A DNA stretch of 64,000 nt, from contig NZ_JPVO01000051.1 of the NCBI RefSeq assembly GCF_000772955.1, positions 124,001 through 188,000 on the forward strand, given 5' to 3'. Positions 8,841-16,993 of the stretch are shown here, in pieces. The translations under genes were made by a program, and so were the position numbers. Under the pieces are notes generated by a model. It was not told the origin of the DNA. It searched no databases and saw only the letters and a list, made by a program, of their open reading frames with translations. Within the stretch, counting starts at the first letter, position 1; each line of letters starts with the position of its first letter. Origin of the DNA: Ureibacillus sinduriensis BLB-1 = JCM 15800. GTDB taxonomy: Bacteria; Bacillota; Bacilli; Bacillales_A; Planococcaceae.

Positions 8841-9794
8841 ATGAAATTACGGTTTGGTTATGTCGCAAATGCGTTGGGTTTATGGGATGCAAGTCCATCC
8901 AAAGCTTTAACTTTTTCCCGATATTCAATGCTTCCCAAAGATGAGAGAATGGAAAAGTTGAAGTCTGTCACTGCCCAAAACCTGCATCACACAAAAAGGA
9001 TATTATACTATAATATTGCCCATGAAATTGAACTTTACCGCTTATCAAGCTCTCTTGTTCCACTTGCTACCCATCCGGAAGTGATGTGGGATTTTTATAC
9101 TCCATTCAAAAAAGAATGGAAGGAACTTGGGGAGATCATACAACAATTTAATTTGAGAGTGAGCTTCCACCCCAACCAATTCACTCTTTTTACTAGCCCG
9201 AAAGAAGAAGTGACCATGAATGCCGTAAAAGATATGGAATACCACTTCAAGATGCTGGAAGCAATGAATGCTCTTCCAAATGGATTGATTAATATCCATA
9301 TTGGCGGCGCTTATGGGGACAAAAGTAAATCATTAAGCCAATTCCATCAGAACCTAAAACAATTGCCACAAGAAATAAAGAAGCATATGACGCTTGAAAA
9401 TGATGATAAAACCTATGATGTTCAAGAAACGCTTATGACTTGCGAAAAGGAAGGCATTCCCATGGTACTCGACTACCATCACCATATGGCAAATCAAACC
9501 GACGATGACCTTCATCTTTATTTACAACGCATTTTCCATACATGGAGCTCAACTAACGTTGTTCCGAAAGTCCACATTTCTTCACCAAAATCCGATCAAG
9601 CATTCCGTTCCCATGCAGATTTTGTTTCTTTGGATTTTGTCCTGCCCTTCCTTAAGATGGCAAAGGAACTTGATCAAGATTTTGACCTAATGATAGAGGC
9701 TAAACAAAAAAACCTTGCAATGCACAAACTAGTTGAAGACATCGCCGCCATTCGGGGAGTCAAACGTATTACAGGTTCATCTGTTGAATGGTGA
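8841..9794 (+). CDS. uvsE: UV DNA damage endonuclease UvsE (UvdE)
   Basis: This 317-residue TIM-barrel endonuclease nicks DNA 5' to pyrimidine dimers and 6-4 photoproducts in the cytoplasm. Family features are FGYVANALGLWDASPSK at the N-terminus, QNLHHTKRIL, VSFHPNQFTLF, NIHIGGAYGDK, LENDD, VLDYHHHMAN, KVHISSPK and MIEAKQKN; the His, Glu and Asp residues in these blocks supply the metal ligands. The start is ATG after AAGGAG. It is followed closely, across a terminator and one minus-strand gene, by splA-splB, so two independent UV repair routes are neighbours. I did not find a LexA-type GAAC-N4-GTTC box in front of it. Confidence 0.95.
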   Translation: MKLRFGYVANALGLWDASPSKALTFSRYSMLPKDERMEKLKSVTAQNLHHTKRILYYNIAHEIELYRLSSSLVPLATHPEVMWDFYTPFKKEWKELGEIIQQFNLRVSFHPNQFTLFTSPKEEVTMNAVKDMEYHFKMLEAMNALPNGLINIHIGGAYGDKSKSLSQFHQNLKQLPQEIKKHMTLENDDKTYDVQETLMTCEKEGIPMVLDYHHHMANQTDDDLHLYLQRIFHTWSSTNVVPKVHISSPKSDQAFRSHADFVSLDFVLPFLKMAKELDQDFDLMIEAKQKNLAMHKLVEDIAAIRGVKRITGSSVEW

Positions 9795-9870
9795 CAGGGA
9801 CAAACACCCCCGTAATAAATGGACGCCAAGTGTTTAAATGGTATATCCCTTCCATTTTCTTGGACACAAA

Positions 9871-9899
9871 AAAGATGAAACCTTGTCGATTTCATCTAA
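9871..9899 (-). terminator. Intrinsic terminator of the CMD-family gene
   Basis: AGATGAAA (9873-9880) pairs with TTTCATCT (9890-9897). Read on the minus strand the stem is followed by TTTTTTGTG, as expected for a terminator of the gene ending at 9915. Confidence 0.8.
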
Positions 9900-9914
9900 A
9901 CTATATTTAAATAT

Positions 9915-10280
9915 TTACTGTTTCATATCATTCATCTCGTTCAAACAGTCAAGGACAAGAGTAACTCCCTGACTCAGCGATGCACCTCCACCCAATGCTG
10001 CAGAGACACCTATAGCTTCAAGAATTTCCTGCTCTGTACATCCATGGTCAAGACATCCTTTAGTATGGTAAACGATACAATACTCATCTTGGGCATGGAT
10101 GCTGATCCCCAGTGCGATCAAGTGTTTTTGCTTTTGATTTAATGCACCATCTTTAAAGCATTCTTCCGTAAAAGCATTAAACTGGCTTACGATTTCCGGC
10201 ATTTTTTCATTAAACATACCAAGCCCTTTTTTATATTTAATCAGTGCAGTTTCTGTAGGATTTCCCGCATTTAGTTCCAC
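9915..10280 (-). CDS. Carboxymuconolactone decarboxylase/AhpD-like family protein
   Basis: The 121-residue helical protein has the CMD-family core: KHLIALGISIHAQDEYCIVYH, then a short linker and a helix ending in GGGASLSQG. The redox motif is reduced: the first Cys and the following His of the usual E-x2-C-x2-C-H pattern are present, but the second Cys is replaced by Tyr. This makes a classic AhpD disulfide mechanism unlikely, although another Cys lies four residues after the His. The GTG start at 10280 is chosen from the GAAGGAG site upstream; longer TTG-initiated versions overlap that site. The gene sits between uvsE and splA, on the opposite strand. Confidence 0.85.
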   Translation of the reverse strand: MELNAGNPTETALIKYKKGLGMFNEKMPEIVSQFNAFTEECFKDGALNQKQKHLIALGISIHAQDEYCIVYHTKGCLDHGCTEQEILEAIGVSAALGGGASLSQGVTLVLDCLNEMNDMKQ

Positions 10281-10437
10281 CTTATGATCACTCCTTCTTG
10301 TTTTTTTCAGCAAATTTATTATGAACCAAAGGGAGATTATTTATTTACCGCCCTATTTTCCTTTCCATAATCAAGAAATCATAACTACTGTAACAAAAGG
10401 GATAATAGTAAGGACTAAAAAAAATGAAGGTGATGAA

Positions 10438-10689
10438 ATGGAAAATCAAAATTATCAAGCCGGGGATATTGTTTATGTTTTTTACAGAAATCCACATACG
10501 CAGGATGTAGCGAATGTTCAATCGGCAGCCGTTGTAAATAACCCTCAGAAAGAGGATGAACTGGCACTATTTTTATATGAAACGTATTACCCATTATCAG
10601 GTGAGATGGCTGTTTACTCAACAGAAGAAGAAGCAAATGAAGCCTATAATTATTATTATGGGGATGATTCAGAAGGGATTATCCAATGA
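10438..10689 (+). CDS. splA: Spore photoproduct lyase regulator SplA
   Basis: The 83-residue product closely follows the Bacillus SplA pattern: a start with AGDIVYVFYRNPHTQDVANV, then LALFLYETYYPL and a TEEEANEAYNYYYG tail. SplA is a small TRAP-like regulator of the splAB operon. The ATG at 10438 is chosen because GAAGGTGAT lies directly upstream and because the protein then has the normal family size; an earlier in-frame ATG would add 39 residues with no resemblance to SplA. Its TGA stop overlaps the splB ATG (ATGA), which indicates translational coupling. Confidence 0.93.
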   Translation: MENQNYQAGDIVYVFYRNPHTQDVANVQSAAVVNNPQKEDELALFLYETYYPLSGEMAVYSTEEEANEAYNYYYGDDSEGIIQ

Positions 10690-11714
10690 ACAACCCTTTT
10701 ACGCCCAAACTTGTCTATTTTGAACCCGCTGCATTGGAGTACCCTTTGGGGAAAGAGTTATATGAAAAATTTAGTAAAATGGATATTGAAATACGGGAAA
10801 CAACATCCCACAACCAAGTAAGAAACCTTCCCGGTGATAATGATTTTAAAAAGTACCGTGTTGCAAAATCAACACTAGTTGTAGGAATACGAAAAACACT
10901 AAAATTTGATACATCCAAGCCTTCCGCAGAATATGCAATTCCATTTGCTACGGGTTGTATGGGACACTGTCATTATTGTTATCTACAGACTACCATGGGA
11001 AGTAAACCTTATATCCGTACATATGTGAATGTGGAGGAGATTCTTGAAGCTGCCGATCAATATATGGAACAACGCGCACCCGAAATCACAAGATTCGAAG
11101 CTTCTTGTACATCGGATATTGTTGGAATCGATCATTTAACTCATACGCTTAAAAGAGCTATCGAACATTTTGGAAAGTCTGAACACGGCAAATTAAGATT
11201 TGTGACAAAATTTCACCATGTAGATCATCTCCTTGATGCAGATCATAACGGAAAAACAAGATTCCGTTTCAGTGTTAACGCTGATTATGTCATAAAAAAC
11301 TTTGAACCCGGGACTTCCCCATTGGAAAAAAGAATAGAAGCCGCAGGGAAAGCCGCACGTGCCGGCTATCCACTCGGATTCATTGTAGCACCGATCTATC
11401 TGCATGAAGGATGGAAGGAAGGGTACCTTAAAATGTTTGAGCGTTTGGATGCGGAGCTGCCCTCTGATGCCAGGAAAGATATTACGTTCGAGTTTATCCA
11501 GCACCGTTTTACTAAGCCTGCCAAAAGAGTAATCGAGAAAAACTATCCCATGACCAAATTGGAATTGGATGAGGAAAAAAGAAGGTATAAATGGGGGAAA
11601 TACGGAATCGGGAAATATATTTATCAAAAAGAGGAAGAGGAAGATATAAAGAAACATTTGTACTCGTATATGGAGAAATTCTTCCCCAATGCAAAATTAG
11701 AATACTTCACTTAA
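10686..11714 (+). CDS. splB: Spore photoproduct lyase SplB (radical SAM)
   Basis: SplB reverses 5-thyminyl-5,6-dihydrothymine in germinating spores using S-adenosylmethionine and a [4Fe-4S] cluster. The cluster ligands are Cys91, Cys95 and Cys98 in GCMGHCHYCYLQT. Cys141 in FEASCTSDIVG matches the conserved H-atom donor of the family. The 342-residue length equals that of the Bacillus enzyme. It is coupled to splA by a four-base overlap and ends at a strong terminator. Presence of splAB is good evidence that the organism forms endospores. Expression is expected to be forespore-specific, but I could not define a convincing sigma-G promoter. Confidence 0.97.
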   Translation: MNNPFTPKLVYFEPAALEYPLGKELYEKFSKMDIEIRETTSHNQVRNLPGDNDFKKYRVAKSTLVVGIRKTLKFDTSKPSAEYAIPFATGCMGHCHYCYLQTTMGSKPYIRTYVNVEEILEAADQYMEQRAPEITRFEASCTSDIVGIDHLTHTLKRAIEHFGKSEHGKLRFVTKFHHVDHLLDADHNGKTRFRFSVNADYVIKNFEPGTSPLEKRIEAAGKAARAGYPLGFIVAPIYLHEGWKEGYLKMFERLDAELPSDARKDITFEFIQHRFTKPAKRVIEKNYPMTKLELDEEKRRYKWGKYGIGKYIYQKEEEEDIKKHLYSYMEKFFPNAKLEYFT

Positions 11715-11750
11715 AGATTGGATCGATAATATATCCAATAGTTATTTTTT

Positions 11751-11778
11751 ATAAGGTGAGTTTATTCTCACCTTTTTA
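11751..11778 (+). terminator. Intrinsic terminator of splAB
   Basis: AAGGTGAG (11753-11760) and CTCACCTT (11767-11774) form a perfect stem with a six-base loop, followed by TTTTT. Confidence 0.9.
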
Positions 11779-12014
11779 ATTTATTGCACTTTGCAACAAA
11801 TTATAAATTCTCATTTAAACACATATTTTTCAAAATAGTTGATAATCTTGACATTTATAGGTTTAAAATACAGCGTTTAGCTTCACAATTATATACGAAG
11901 ATATCGGTTGTAACGACAGGATTAGTCATATTTTTTAAATCTGGGACAAATTTGGTAACGTTTTGTGTCATTCCTTGACAAGATAATCATTGGTATATGA
12001 AAATGTATACTGAA

Positions 12015-12029
12015 TTATAATTATTATAA
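12015..12029 (+). promoter_or_regulatory. PerR box upstream of ahpC
   Basis: TTATAATTATTATAA is a perfect match to the Bacillus PerR consensus TTATAATnATTATAA. It lies 51 bases before the ahpC start codon, so the operon is expected to be derepressed by peroxide when PerR is oxidised. A TTGACA hexamer occurs at 11975-11980, but no well-spaced -10 element pairs with it. Confidence 0.92.
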
Positions 12030-12080
12030 TATAGTTGTACTAATCATCAAAATCAAACACATTCTAGGAGGAAAATATTT

Positions 12081-12644
12081 ATGTCATTAATCGGAAAAGA
12101 AGTACAAGCATTCTCAGCAAAAGCATTCCAAAAGGGTGAGTTCATCGATGTATCTGAACAAAACTTCAAAGGTCAATGGAGTGTCGTTTGCTTCTACCCT
12201 GCAGACTTCACTTTTGTATGCCCTACTGAATTGGAAGATCTTCAAAACCAATACGCAACACTAAAAGAATTAGGAGTTGAAGTATATTCGGTTTCTACTG
12301 ATACTCATTTTACACATAAAGCATGGCATGACAATTCAGAAACTATCGGCAAAATTGAGTACATCATGATAGGTGACCCTTCTCAAAAGATCTCTCGTAT
12401 CTTTGATGTGTTAGACGAAGAAGAAGGACTTGCAGATCGCGGAACATTTATCATCGATCCGGATGGAGTTATTCAAACTGTGGAAATCAATGCGGGTGGT
12501 ATCGGTCGTGACGCAAGCACTTTAGTGAATAAAATCAAAGCAGCACAATATGTACGCAACAATCCAGGTGAAGTTTGCCCAGCTAAATGGGAAGAAGGGG
12601 CTGCGACACTTAAGCCAAGCCTAGATCTTGTTGGTAAGATTTAA
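12081..12644 (+). CDS. ahpC: Alkyl hydroperoxide reductase peroxiredoxin AhpC
   Basis: A 187-residue typical 2-Cys peroxiredoxin that reduces hydrogen peroxide and organic hydroperoxides in the cytoplasm. The peroxidatic Cys47 is in the DFTFVCPTE motif and the resolving Cys166 in [12 protein letters not shown] follows AGGAGG. The gene is 14 bases ahead of ahpF, its dedicated disulfide reductase, in a two-gene operon under the PerR box at 12015. Length and motifs are those of the AhpC/Prx1 subfamily. Confidence 0.98.
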   Translation: MSLIGKEVQAFSAKAFQKGEFIDVSEQNFKGQWSVVCFYPADFTFVCPTELEDLQNQYATLKELGVEVYSVSTDTHFTHKAWHDNSETIGKIEYIMIGDPSQKISRIFDVLDEEEGLADRGTFIIDPDGVIQTVEINAGGIGRDASTLVNKIKAAQYVRNNPGEVCPAKWEEGAATLKPSLDLVGKI

Positions 12645-12658
12645 GGAGCACATTCAAC

Positions 12659-14188
12659 ATGTTATTAGATGCAGAAATAAAAGCACAATTGGCCCAATAT
12701 CTCCAGATGATGGAGGGCGATGTGCTGCTAAAAGTAAGTGCGGGGAATGATGATGTTTCCCGAGATATGTTGGCATTAGTAGATGAATTAGCTACTATGT
12801 CCAATCATATTAAAGTAGAAAATGCAAAATTGGAAAGAACACCAAGCTTTAGTGTCAATCGAGTTGGGGAAGATACTGGCATAACTTTCGCCGGTATTCC
12901 ACTTGGTCACGAGTTTACATCATTGGTTTTGGCACTTCTTCAAGTAAGCGGAAGAGCTCCAAAGGTTGATCAAAAAGTGATTGATCAAATTAAAAGTATA
13001 CAAGGTGAATACCACTTTGATTCCTATATCAGCCTGACTTGCCATAACTGTCCTGATGTTGTTCAAGCACTTAACGTGATGAGCGTTCTTAACCCTAATA
13101 TCACTCATACTATGATTGATGGGGCTGCGTTTAAAGAGGAAGTAGAAAGCAAAGGCATCATGGCTGTACCGACTGTATTCCTAAATGGTGAATCATTCGG
13201 CAGCGGACGTATGACATTGGAGGAAATCCTTTCTAAAGTCGGCAGTACGCCAGATGCTTCTGAGTTTGCCAACAAGGAACCTTTTGATGTTCTTGTTGTC
13301 GGCGGTGGCCCTGCCGGTGCTAGTGCTGCCATCTATGCCTCACGCAAAGGAATCCGCACTGGTATTGTCGCAGAACGGTTTGGCGGGCAAATCATGGATA
13401 CGCTAGGCATCGAAAACTTTATCGGTACAAAATATACCGAGGGTCCTAAGCTAGCAGCCAGCCTTGAAGAGCATGTTAAGGAGTATGAGATCGATGTCAT
13501 GAACCTTCAACGCGCTAAACGTCTGGAAAAGAAAGACCTGATTGAAATCGAGCTGGAGAATGGTGCAGTTCTAAAAAGTAAAACTGTTATTCTTTCAACT
13601 GGCGCTCGTTGGCGCAATGTAAATGTACCAGGTGAGGCAGAATTCAAAAACAAAGGGGTAGCATATTGCCCACATTGTGATGGTCCATTATTTGCCGGAA
13701 AACGAGTGGCGGTTATTGGCGGCGGAAATTCAGGTGTTGAAGCAGCCATTGACCTTGCTGGGATTGTTAAACATGTAACCGTTCTTGAATATTCAAATGA
13801 ATTAAAAGCAGACTCGGTCCTGCAAGATCGTCTAAACAGCCTACCAAACGTAACGGTTATCAAGAACGCCCAAACAACCGAAATTACTGGTAGGGATAAA
13901 GTAAATGGTATTTCATACAAAGATTTGGAAACTGAACAAACCCATCATATCGAATTAGAAGGGATATTTGTCCAAATCGGACTTGTACCAAATACAGATT
14001 GGTTAGGCAATGAGGTTGAACGTAACCGCATGGGTGAAATCATTGTAGATAAGCATGGCGCTACAAGCATTCCGGGTGTATTTGCTGCTGGTGACTGTAC
14101 AGATACTCCGTATAAACAAATCATTATTTCTATGGGTTCTGGTGCAACTGCAGCTTTAGGTGCTTTTGATCACCTAATCCGTAGCTAA
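12659..14188 (+). CDS. ahpF: Alkyl hydroperoxide reductase subunit F
   Basis: A 509-residue flavoprotein that passes electrons from NADH through FAD to AhpC. The N-terminal part is a double thioredoxin-like domain with the CHNC pair (in LTCHNCPDV). The C-terminal part is a thioredoxin reductase-like module: the FAD-binding [13 protein letters not shown] motif, the redox pair in CPHCDGP, the NADH-binding [15 protein letters not shown] motif, and the closing [15 protein letters not shown] block. AAGGAG precedes the ATG. The operon ends at a strong terminator. Confidence 0.98.
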   Translation: MLLDAEIKAQLAQYLQMMEGDVLLKVSAGNDDVSRDMLALVDELATMSNHIKVENAKLERTPSFSVNRVGEDTGITFAGIPLGHEFTSLVLALLQVSGRAPKVDQKVIDQIKSIQGEYHFDSYISLTCHNCPDVVQALNVMSVLNPNITHTMIDGAAFKEEVESKGIMAVPTVFLNGESFGSGRMTLEEILSKVGSTPDASEFANKEPFDVLVVGGGPAGASAAIYASRKGIRTGIVAERFGGQIMDTLGIENFIGTKYTEGPKLAASLEEHVKEYEIDVMNLQRAKRLEKKDLIEIELENGAVLKSKTVILSTGARWRNVNVPGEAEFKNKGVAYCPHCDGPLFAGKRVAVIGGGNSGVEAAIDLAGIVKHVTVLEYSNELKADSVLQDRLNSLPNVTVIKNAQTTEITGRDKVNGISYKDLETEQTHHIELEGIFVQIGLVPNTDWLGNEVERNRMGEIIVDKHGATSIPGVFAAGDCTDTPYKQIIISMGSGATAALGAFDHLIRS

Positions 14189-14191
14189 TTA

Positions 14192-14234
14192 AACTAGCAG
14201 CTTCCGTTGAAAAAGCGGTAGCTGCTAGTTTTTT
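14192..14234 (+). terminator. Intrinsic terminator of ahpCF
   Basis: AACTAGCAGCT and AGCTGCTAGTT form a perfect 11-bp stem followed by TTTTTT. Confidence 0.95.
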
Positions 14235-14372
14235 GATTTGGAGCTTTCAACTATAATTAAGAAGTGATGAAAAACTATGCTAGCTTTAAGAAACATATCA
14301 TTATAATAGCTAATTTCAAAAGAGTAGTATTTTGAAATTAAGAAAATAATTTATCAGCTGAGGGGAATTTCA

Positions 14373-15197
14373 GTGGAAAAATGGTTTATTGGTTTAGCAG
14401 CAACGGTTGTCCTCTATTTTATTTTGAAAGGATTGATTCCGGTACTTTTTTATGGAACACTTTTTCGGGTGGATTCTTTTCAGATTTTCTACGGACAGCC
14501 TGACCAAGAAAAACTGGAAGAACTTAAGCACCAGGATGCAGCTATCATCGAGCCCATCGCTTTTACAAAGAAAGAAGTCTCATTTCTGCAGAAAGAAGAT
14601 GTACTGTTGTTTGGCTATGTCAGCTTAATGCAGCTTGAAAACTGGAATGAAGAACTGAAACAGGATATTATTCCCTCCGACTATTGGCTACAAGAAGGCG
14701 AGCGGCTTTATGTGGCGGATTGGGATACATATGTGATGGACATTCGCGAACGGCATTACCGCGATGTGCTGATGCATAAAATCAGTACCGAAATCGTAGA
14801 AAAACAACTCGATGGTGTTTTTTTCGACACGGTAGATGACCTGGATTATTATTTCCGTGATGATCCGGCTGTTGAAAAGGCAATGCGAGAGGGCTATAAG
14901 CAACTTCTTGATGATGTGAAATCCTCTTATCCTGAGTTGCTCATTATTCAAAATCGTGGATTCGACTCATATAAGGCTGTGTCCCGGAGAAAAGTTGATG
15001 GAGTTCTTTGGGAGGCATTCAATAAAAAAGATATCGAATCTAGCGATTGGGCTCAAAACTGGCTCAGCTACTGGAAAAAAGAGCAGTTATCCGGACAGGT
15101 GCGCGTATTTACAGTTGTTACAGACGATGAGAGTCTTCTGCAAAGCAAGCGGAATCGCTTCCCTGCTTTTATGCGAACAGGAAATACCTATCAGTGA
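14373..15197 (+). CDS. Membrane-anchored GH114/PelA-hydrolase-like glycosidase
   Basis: The 274-residue protein starts at GTG after GAGGGG and has one N-terminal hydrophobic segment (about residues 5-30) without an obvious cleavage site, so it is probably anchored and faces outside. The rest is a TIM-barrel of the endo-alpha-1,4-polygalactosaminidase type: FQIFYGQPD, LFGYVSLMQLENWN, MDIRERHYRD, DGVFFDTVDDLDYY, IIQNRGFD and DGVLWEAFN. The Asp in FDTVDD and Glu in LWEAFN are the likely catalytic acids. It converges on a paralogue at 15266 and lies next to the pel operon, which suggests it trims a GalN/GalNAc-rich polymer such as Pel. Confidence 0.85.
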   Translation: MEKWFIGLAATVVLYFILKGLIPVLFYGTLFRVDSFQIFYGQPDQEKLEELKHQDAAIIEPIAFTKKEVSFLQKEDVLLFGYVSLMQLENWNEELKQDIIPSDYWLQEGERLYVADWDTYVMDIRERHYRDVLMHKISTEIVEKQLDGVFFDTVDDLDYYFRDDPAVEKAMREGYKQLLDDVKSSYPELLIIQNRGFDSYKAVSRRKVDGVLWEAFNKKDIESSDWAQNWLSYWKKEQLSGQVRVFTVVTDDESLLQSKRNRFPAFMRTGNTYQ

Positions 15198-15220
15198 TCA
15201 TAAATCTTTTATCATATTAA

Positions 15221-15262
15221 AAAAGCATCTCTAAGTGGAAACCCCAGCAAAGAGATGCTTGC
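15221..15262. terminator. Bidirectional terminator between the two glycosidase genes
   Basis: AAGCATCTCT (15223-15232) and AGAGATGCTT (15251-15260) form a ten-base-pair stem. The preceding A run gives a T tract on the minus strand, so it best serves the minus-strand gene, and it also caps the plus-strand gene. Confidence 0.85.
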
Positions 15263-15265
15263 CTA

Positions 15266-16090
15266 TTAATCATATGAATTGCCTACTTTTGTAAAACTCG
15301 TAAATTTGAATTTCTCACTATACTGAGCACTTTCATTATCGGTAACAGTGGAGAATACTGCAAGCTCATTTACCTGATTCTTTTTCGCCAGGTATTGGAT
15401 CCATTTCTGTCCCCAACTGCTGTCCTTCAGTTTGCTGTAATTAAAACTTTCCCATAGCAATGCGTCAACAAGATGTTCTGATCCTGTCTTCAGCGTATCG
15501 AAGCCACGGTTTTGCATAAGCAATAGCGAGCTATCCTGTTTTTTTATTTCAACCAAAAGTGATTGGTAGGCTGTTCTAAATTCATCCTGTTCTTCATCAC
15601 GTTCATGCAGGTAGTAATCAATATCATCGACCGTATCGAGAAATACGCCGTCCATTCCTTTTGAGACAATATCCTTGTTTACATGATCCACTAGCAACTG
15701 TCGATAGTGCTCTTTGCGAATATCCATTAAATATGTATCCCACTGCTTGATATACACTTTTTGGCCGTCCTGCAAGTAGTAGTCGGATTCCTGCACATTT
15801 GATACAAATGACAAGTTCCATGATTCAAGCTGCATTACACTAATATAACCAAGGACCACGGTACCGTCTGCCTGTAGGTAGTCAATCTGTTCCTTTGAAT
15901 ACGCATGTGGCGCAATAACAACAAGATCGTATGATCGCAATTCCTTTAGTTTTTCCTTTGATGGCCAGCCATAATAAATTGAGAAGTCTTTCACTTCCGT
16001 CAAAGTAGACGTAGCTCCTTTTGCCTGAACAGGAACTGCCACCATGATAAGCAGTAATATAGCAAATATTGACATAATATGCCTTTGCAC
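15266..16090 (-). CDS. Secreted GH114/PelA-hydrolase-like glycosidase under a c-di-GMP riboswitch
   Basis: This 274-residue paralogue of the plus-strand glycosidase starts at GTG ten bases after AAAGGAG. It has a typical signal peptide (hydrophobic residues 5-20, AKG at the likely cleavage region). Conserved blocks are FSIYYGWPSKEKL, VLGYISVMQLESWN, MDIRKEHYRQL, DGVFLDTVDDIDYY, LMQNRGFD and DALLWESFN, with Asp and Glu in the same catalytic places. It is the last gene on the pel strand, after a 209-base leader that contains a cyclic-di-GMP-I riboswitch. A likely role is controlled cleavage of the exopolysaccharide made by the upstream operon; this is inference from context. Confidence 0.87.
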   Translation of the reverse strand: MQRHIMSIFAILLLIMVAVPVQAKGATSTLTEVKDFSIYYGWPSKEKLKELRSYDLVVIAPHAYSKEQIDYLQADGTVVLGYISVMQLESWNLSFVSNVQESDYYLQDGQKVYIKQWDTYLMDIRKEHYRQLLVDHVNKDIVSKGMDGVFLDTVDDIDYYLHERDEEQDEFRTAYQSLLVEIKKQDSSLLLMQNRGFDTLKTGSEHLVDALLWESFNYSKLKDSSWGQKWIQYLAKKNQVNELAVFSTVTDNESAQYSEKFKFTSFTKVGNSYD

Positions 16091-16133
16091 TGATTTCGCT
16101 CTCCTTTACGGTAATTCCTTAAATCAGGAATCA

Positions 16134-16231
16134 CTACGGTAACCCAGCCATCCTAGCATGATAACACGCCTTAGATCTGAGGCTTTGCGTCTCTACCTTT
16201 CGATAGATTTGCCCTTATGACAGTTCCGTAC
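16134..16231 (-). ncRNA. Cyclic-di-GMP-I (GEMM-I) riboswitch
   Basis: On the minus strand the conserved elements occur in order: P1 strand TACGG (16226-16230); GGGCAAA (16208-16214); a CTATC-GAAA-GGTAG tetraloop hairpin; GACGCAAAGCC (16181-16191); a CTAAG...TAGG receptor-like internal segment in the second helix; and GGGTTACC (16138-16145) running into CCGTA (16135-16139), which closes P1. This is the known GEMM-I architecture, including the GNRA tetraloop and its receptor. It lies 44 bases before the GTG of the secreted glycosidase. Downstream is an ATTCCT/AGGAAT hairpin without a T-run and a second CCGTA next to AAAGGAG, so control may be translational. Confidence 0.92.
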
Positions 16232-16299
16232 TGTTTAATTGAAGTATATCGTACTTTATATTTAAGCTCCAGTGAATAAAGAACTTACCCTATTTTTCA

Positions 16300-16980
16300 T
16301 TATACTGCATAATCTCCATTATATTGGACCAAAGACACATCGCGTATGCCTTCAATTTCATTAAGCCTACTCATAAATGCCGTGTTATCTATCTTTAGTC
16401 TTACTTCTGAAGTTTGTTCAATCACATTTTTGCGCACAATTTTCGACTTCAACGTATGATCTAGATTCTGAAGTTCCTTCCTGACTTCATCTGCTGCCTC
16501 TTCTGTATAATGGATAACAAGCAAATAAAGTGTATCCGTATGTTTTTTGCGTGATAAAACAATAAGCACACTACCGATTACACCAGCTCCAATAAATGTA
16601 AGGAAATATAGCCCTGCTCCGCTCGAAATTCCGGCCGCAATTGCCCAAAACATAAACACAACATCCATCGGGTCTTTAATCGCAGTACGGAAACGCACGA
16701 TGCTTAGTGCGCCAACCATTCCGAGTGATAAAACTACATTGGTGCTGATTGTCATGATAACCAAACATGTGATCATTGTCATAACAAGCAATGTTGCATT
16801 AAAACTTGGGCTGTATAGTACTCCTCTGTAAGTATACTTATAAACAATGTAAATTAATGCGCCAGCTATAAACGCTGTCAACAGACCAAGGAGAATATCT
16901 ATCACCGACAGATTTCCGAACATAAAATCATTTAAAAAACTTTTCTTTAAAATATCATTGAAATTAGTCGTCTCATTCAT
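16300..16980 (-). CDS. DUF4956 domain-containing membrane protein
   Basis: The 226-residue product has about four hydrophobic segments (GNLSVIDILLGLLTAFIAGA, a segment before NVVLSLGMVGALSIVRFRTAIKDP, the MDVVFMFWAIAAGI region and a following pair). The VGALSIVRFRTAIKDPxD block is the DUF4956 hallmark. A hydrophilic C-terminal domain of about 80 residues follows. The ATG at 16980 is chosen because an upstream extension would run into the VTC gene. DUF4956 genes commonly sit beside VTC-domain and CotH genes, exactly as here; the joint function is unknown. Confidence 0.9.
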   Translation of the reverse strand: MNETTNFNDILKKSFLNDFMFGNLSVIDILLGLLTAFIAGALIYIVYKYTYRGVLYSPSFNATLLVMTMITCLVIMTISTNVVLSLGMVGALSIVRFRTAIKDPMDVVFMFWAIAAGISSGAGLYFLTFIGAGVIGSVLIVLSRKKHTDTLYLLVIHYTEEAADEVRKELQNLDHTLKSKIVRKNVIEQTSEVRLKIDNTAFMSRLNEIEGIRDVSLVQYNGDYAV

Positions 16981-16993
16981 TCTTATCACTCTT

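Noticed and set aside
9781-9812. GGTGACAGGGACAAACACC after uvsE resembling REP-type tails
   Set aside because: Only one copy was seen in the window and no stem or transposase is associated.
10342-10373. Sigma-G-like promoter before splA (CATAATCA)
   Set aside because: The matching -35 region is poor, so the assignment would rest on expectation rather than sequence.
11975-12030. TTGACA plus TATAAT-like words as an ahpC promoter
   Set aside because: None of the possible pairs has 16-18 base spacing; the T/A-rich PerR box makes false -10 matches likely.
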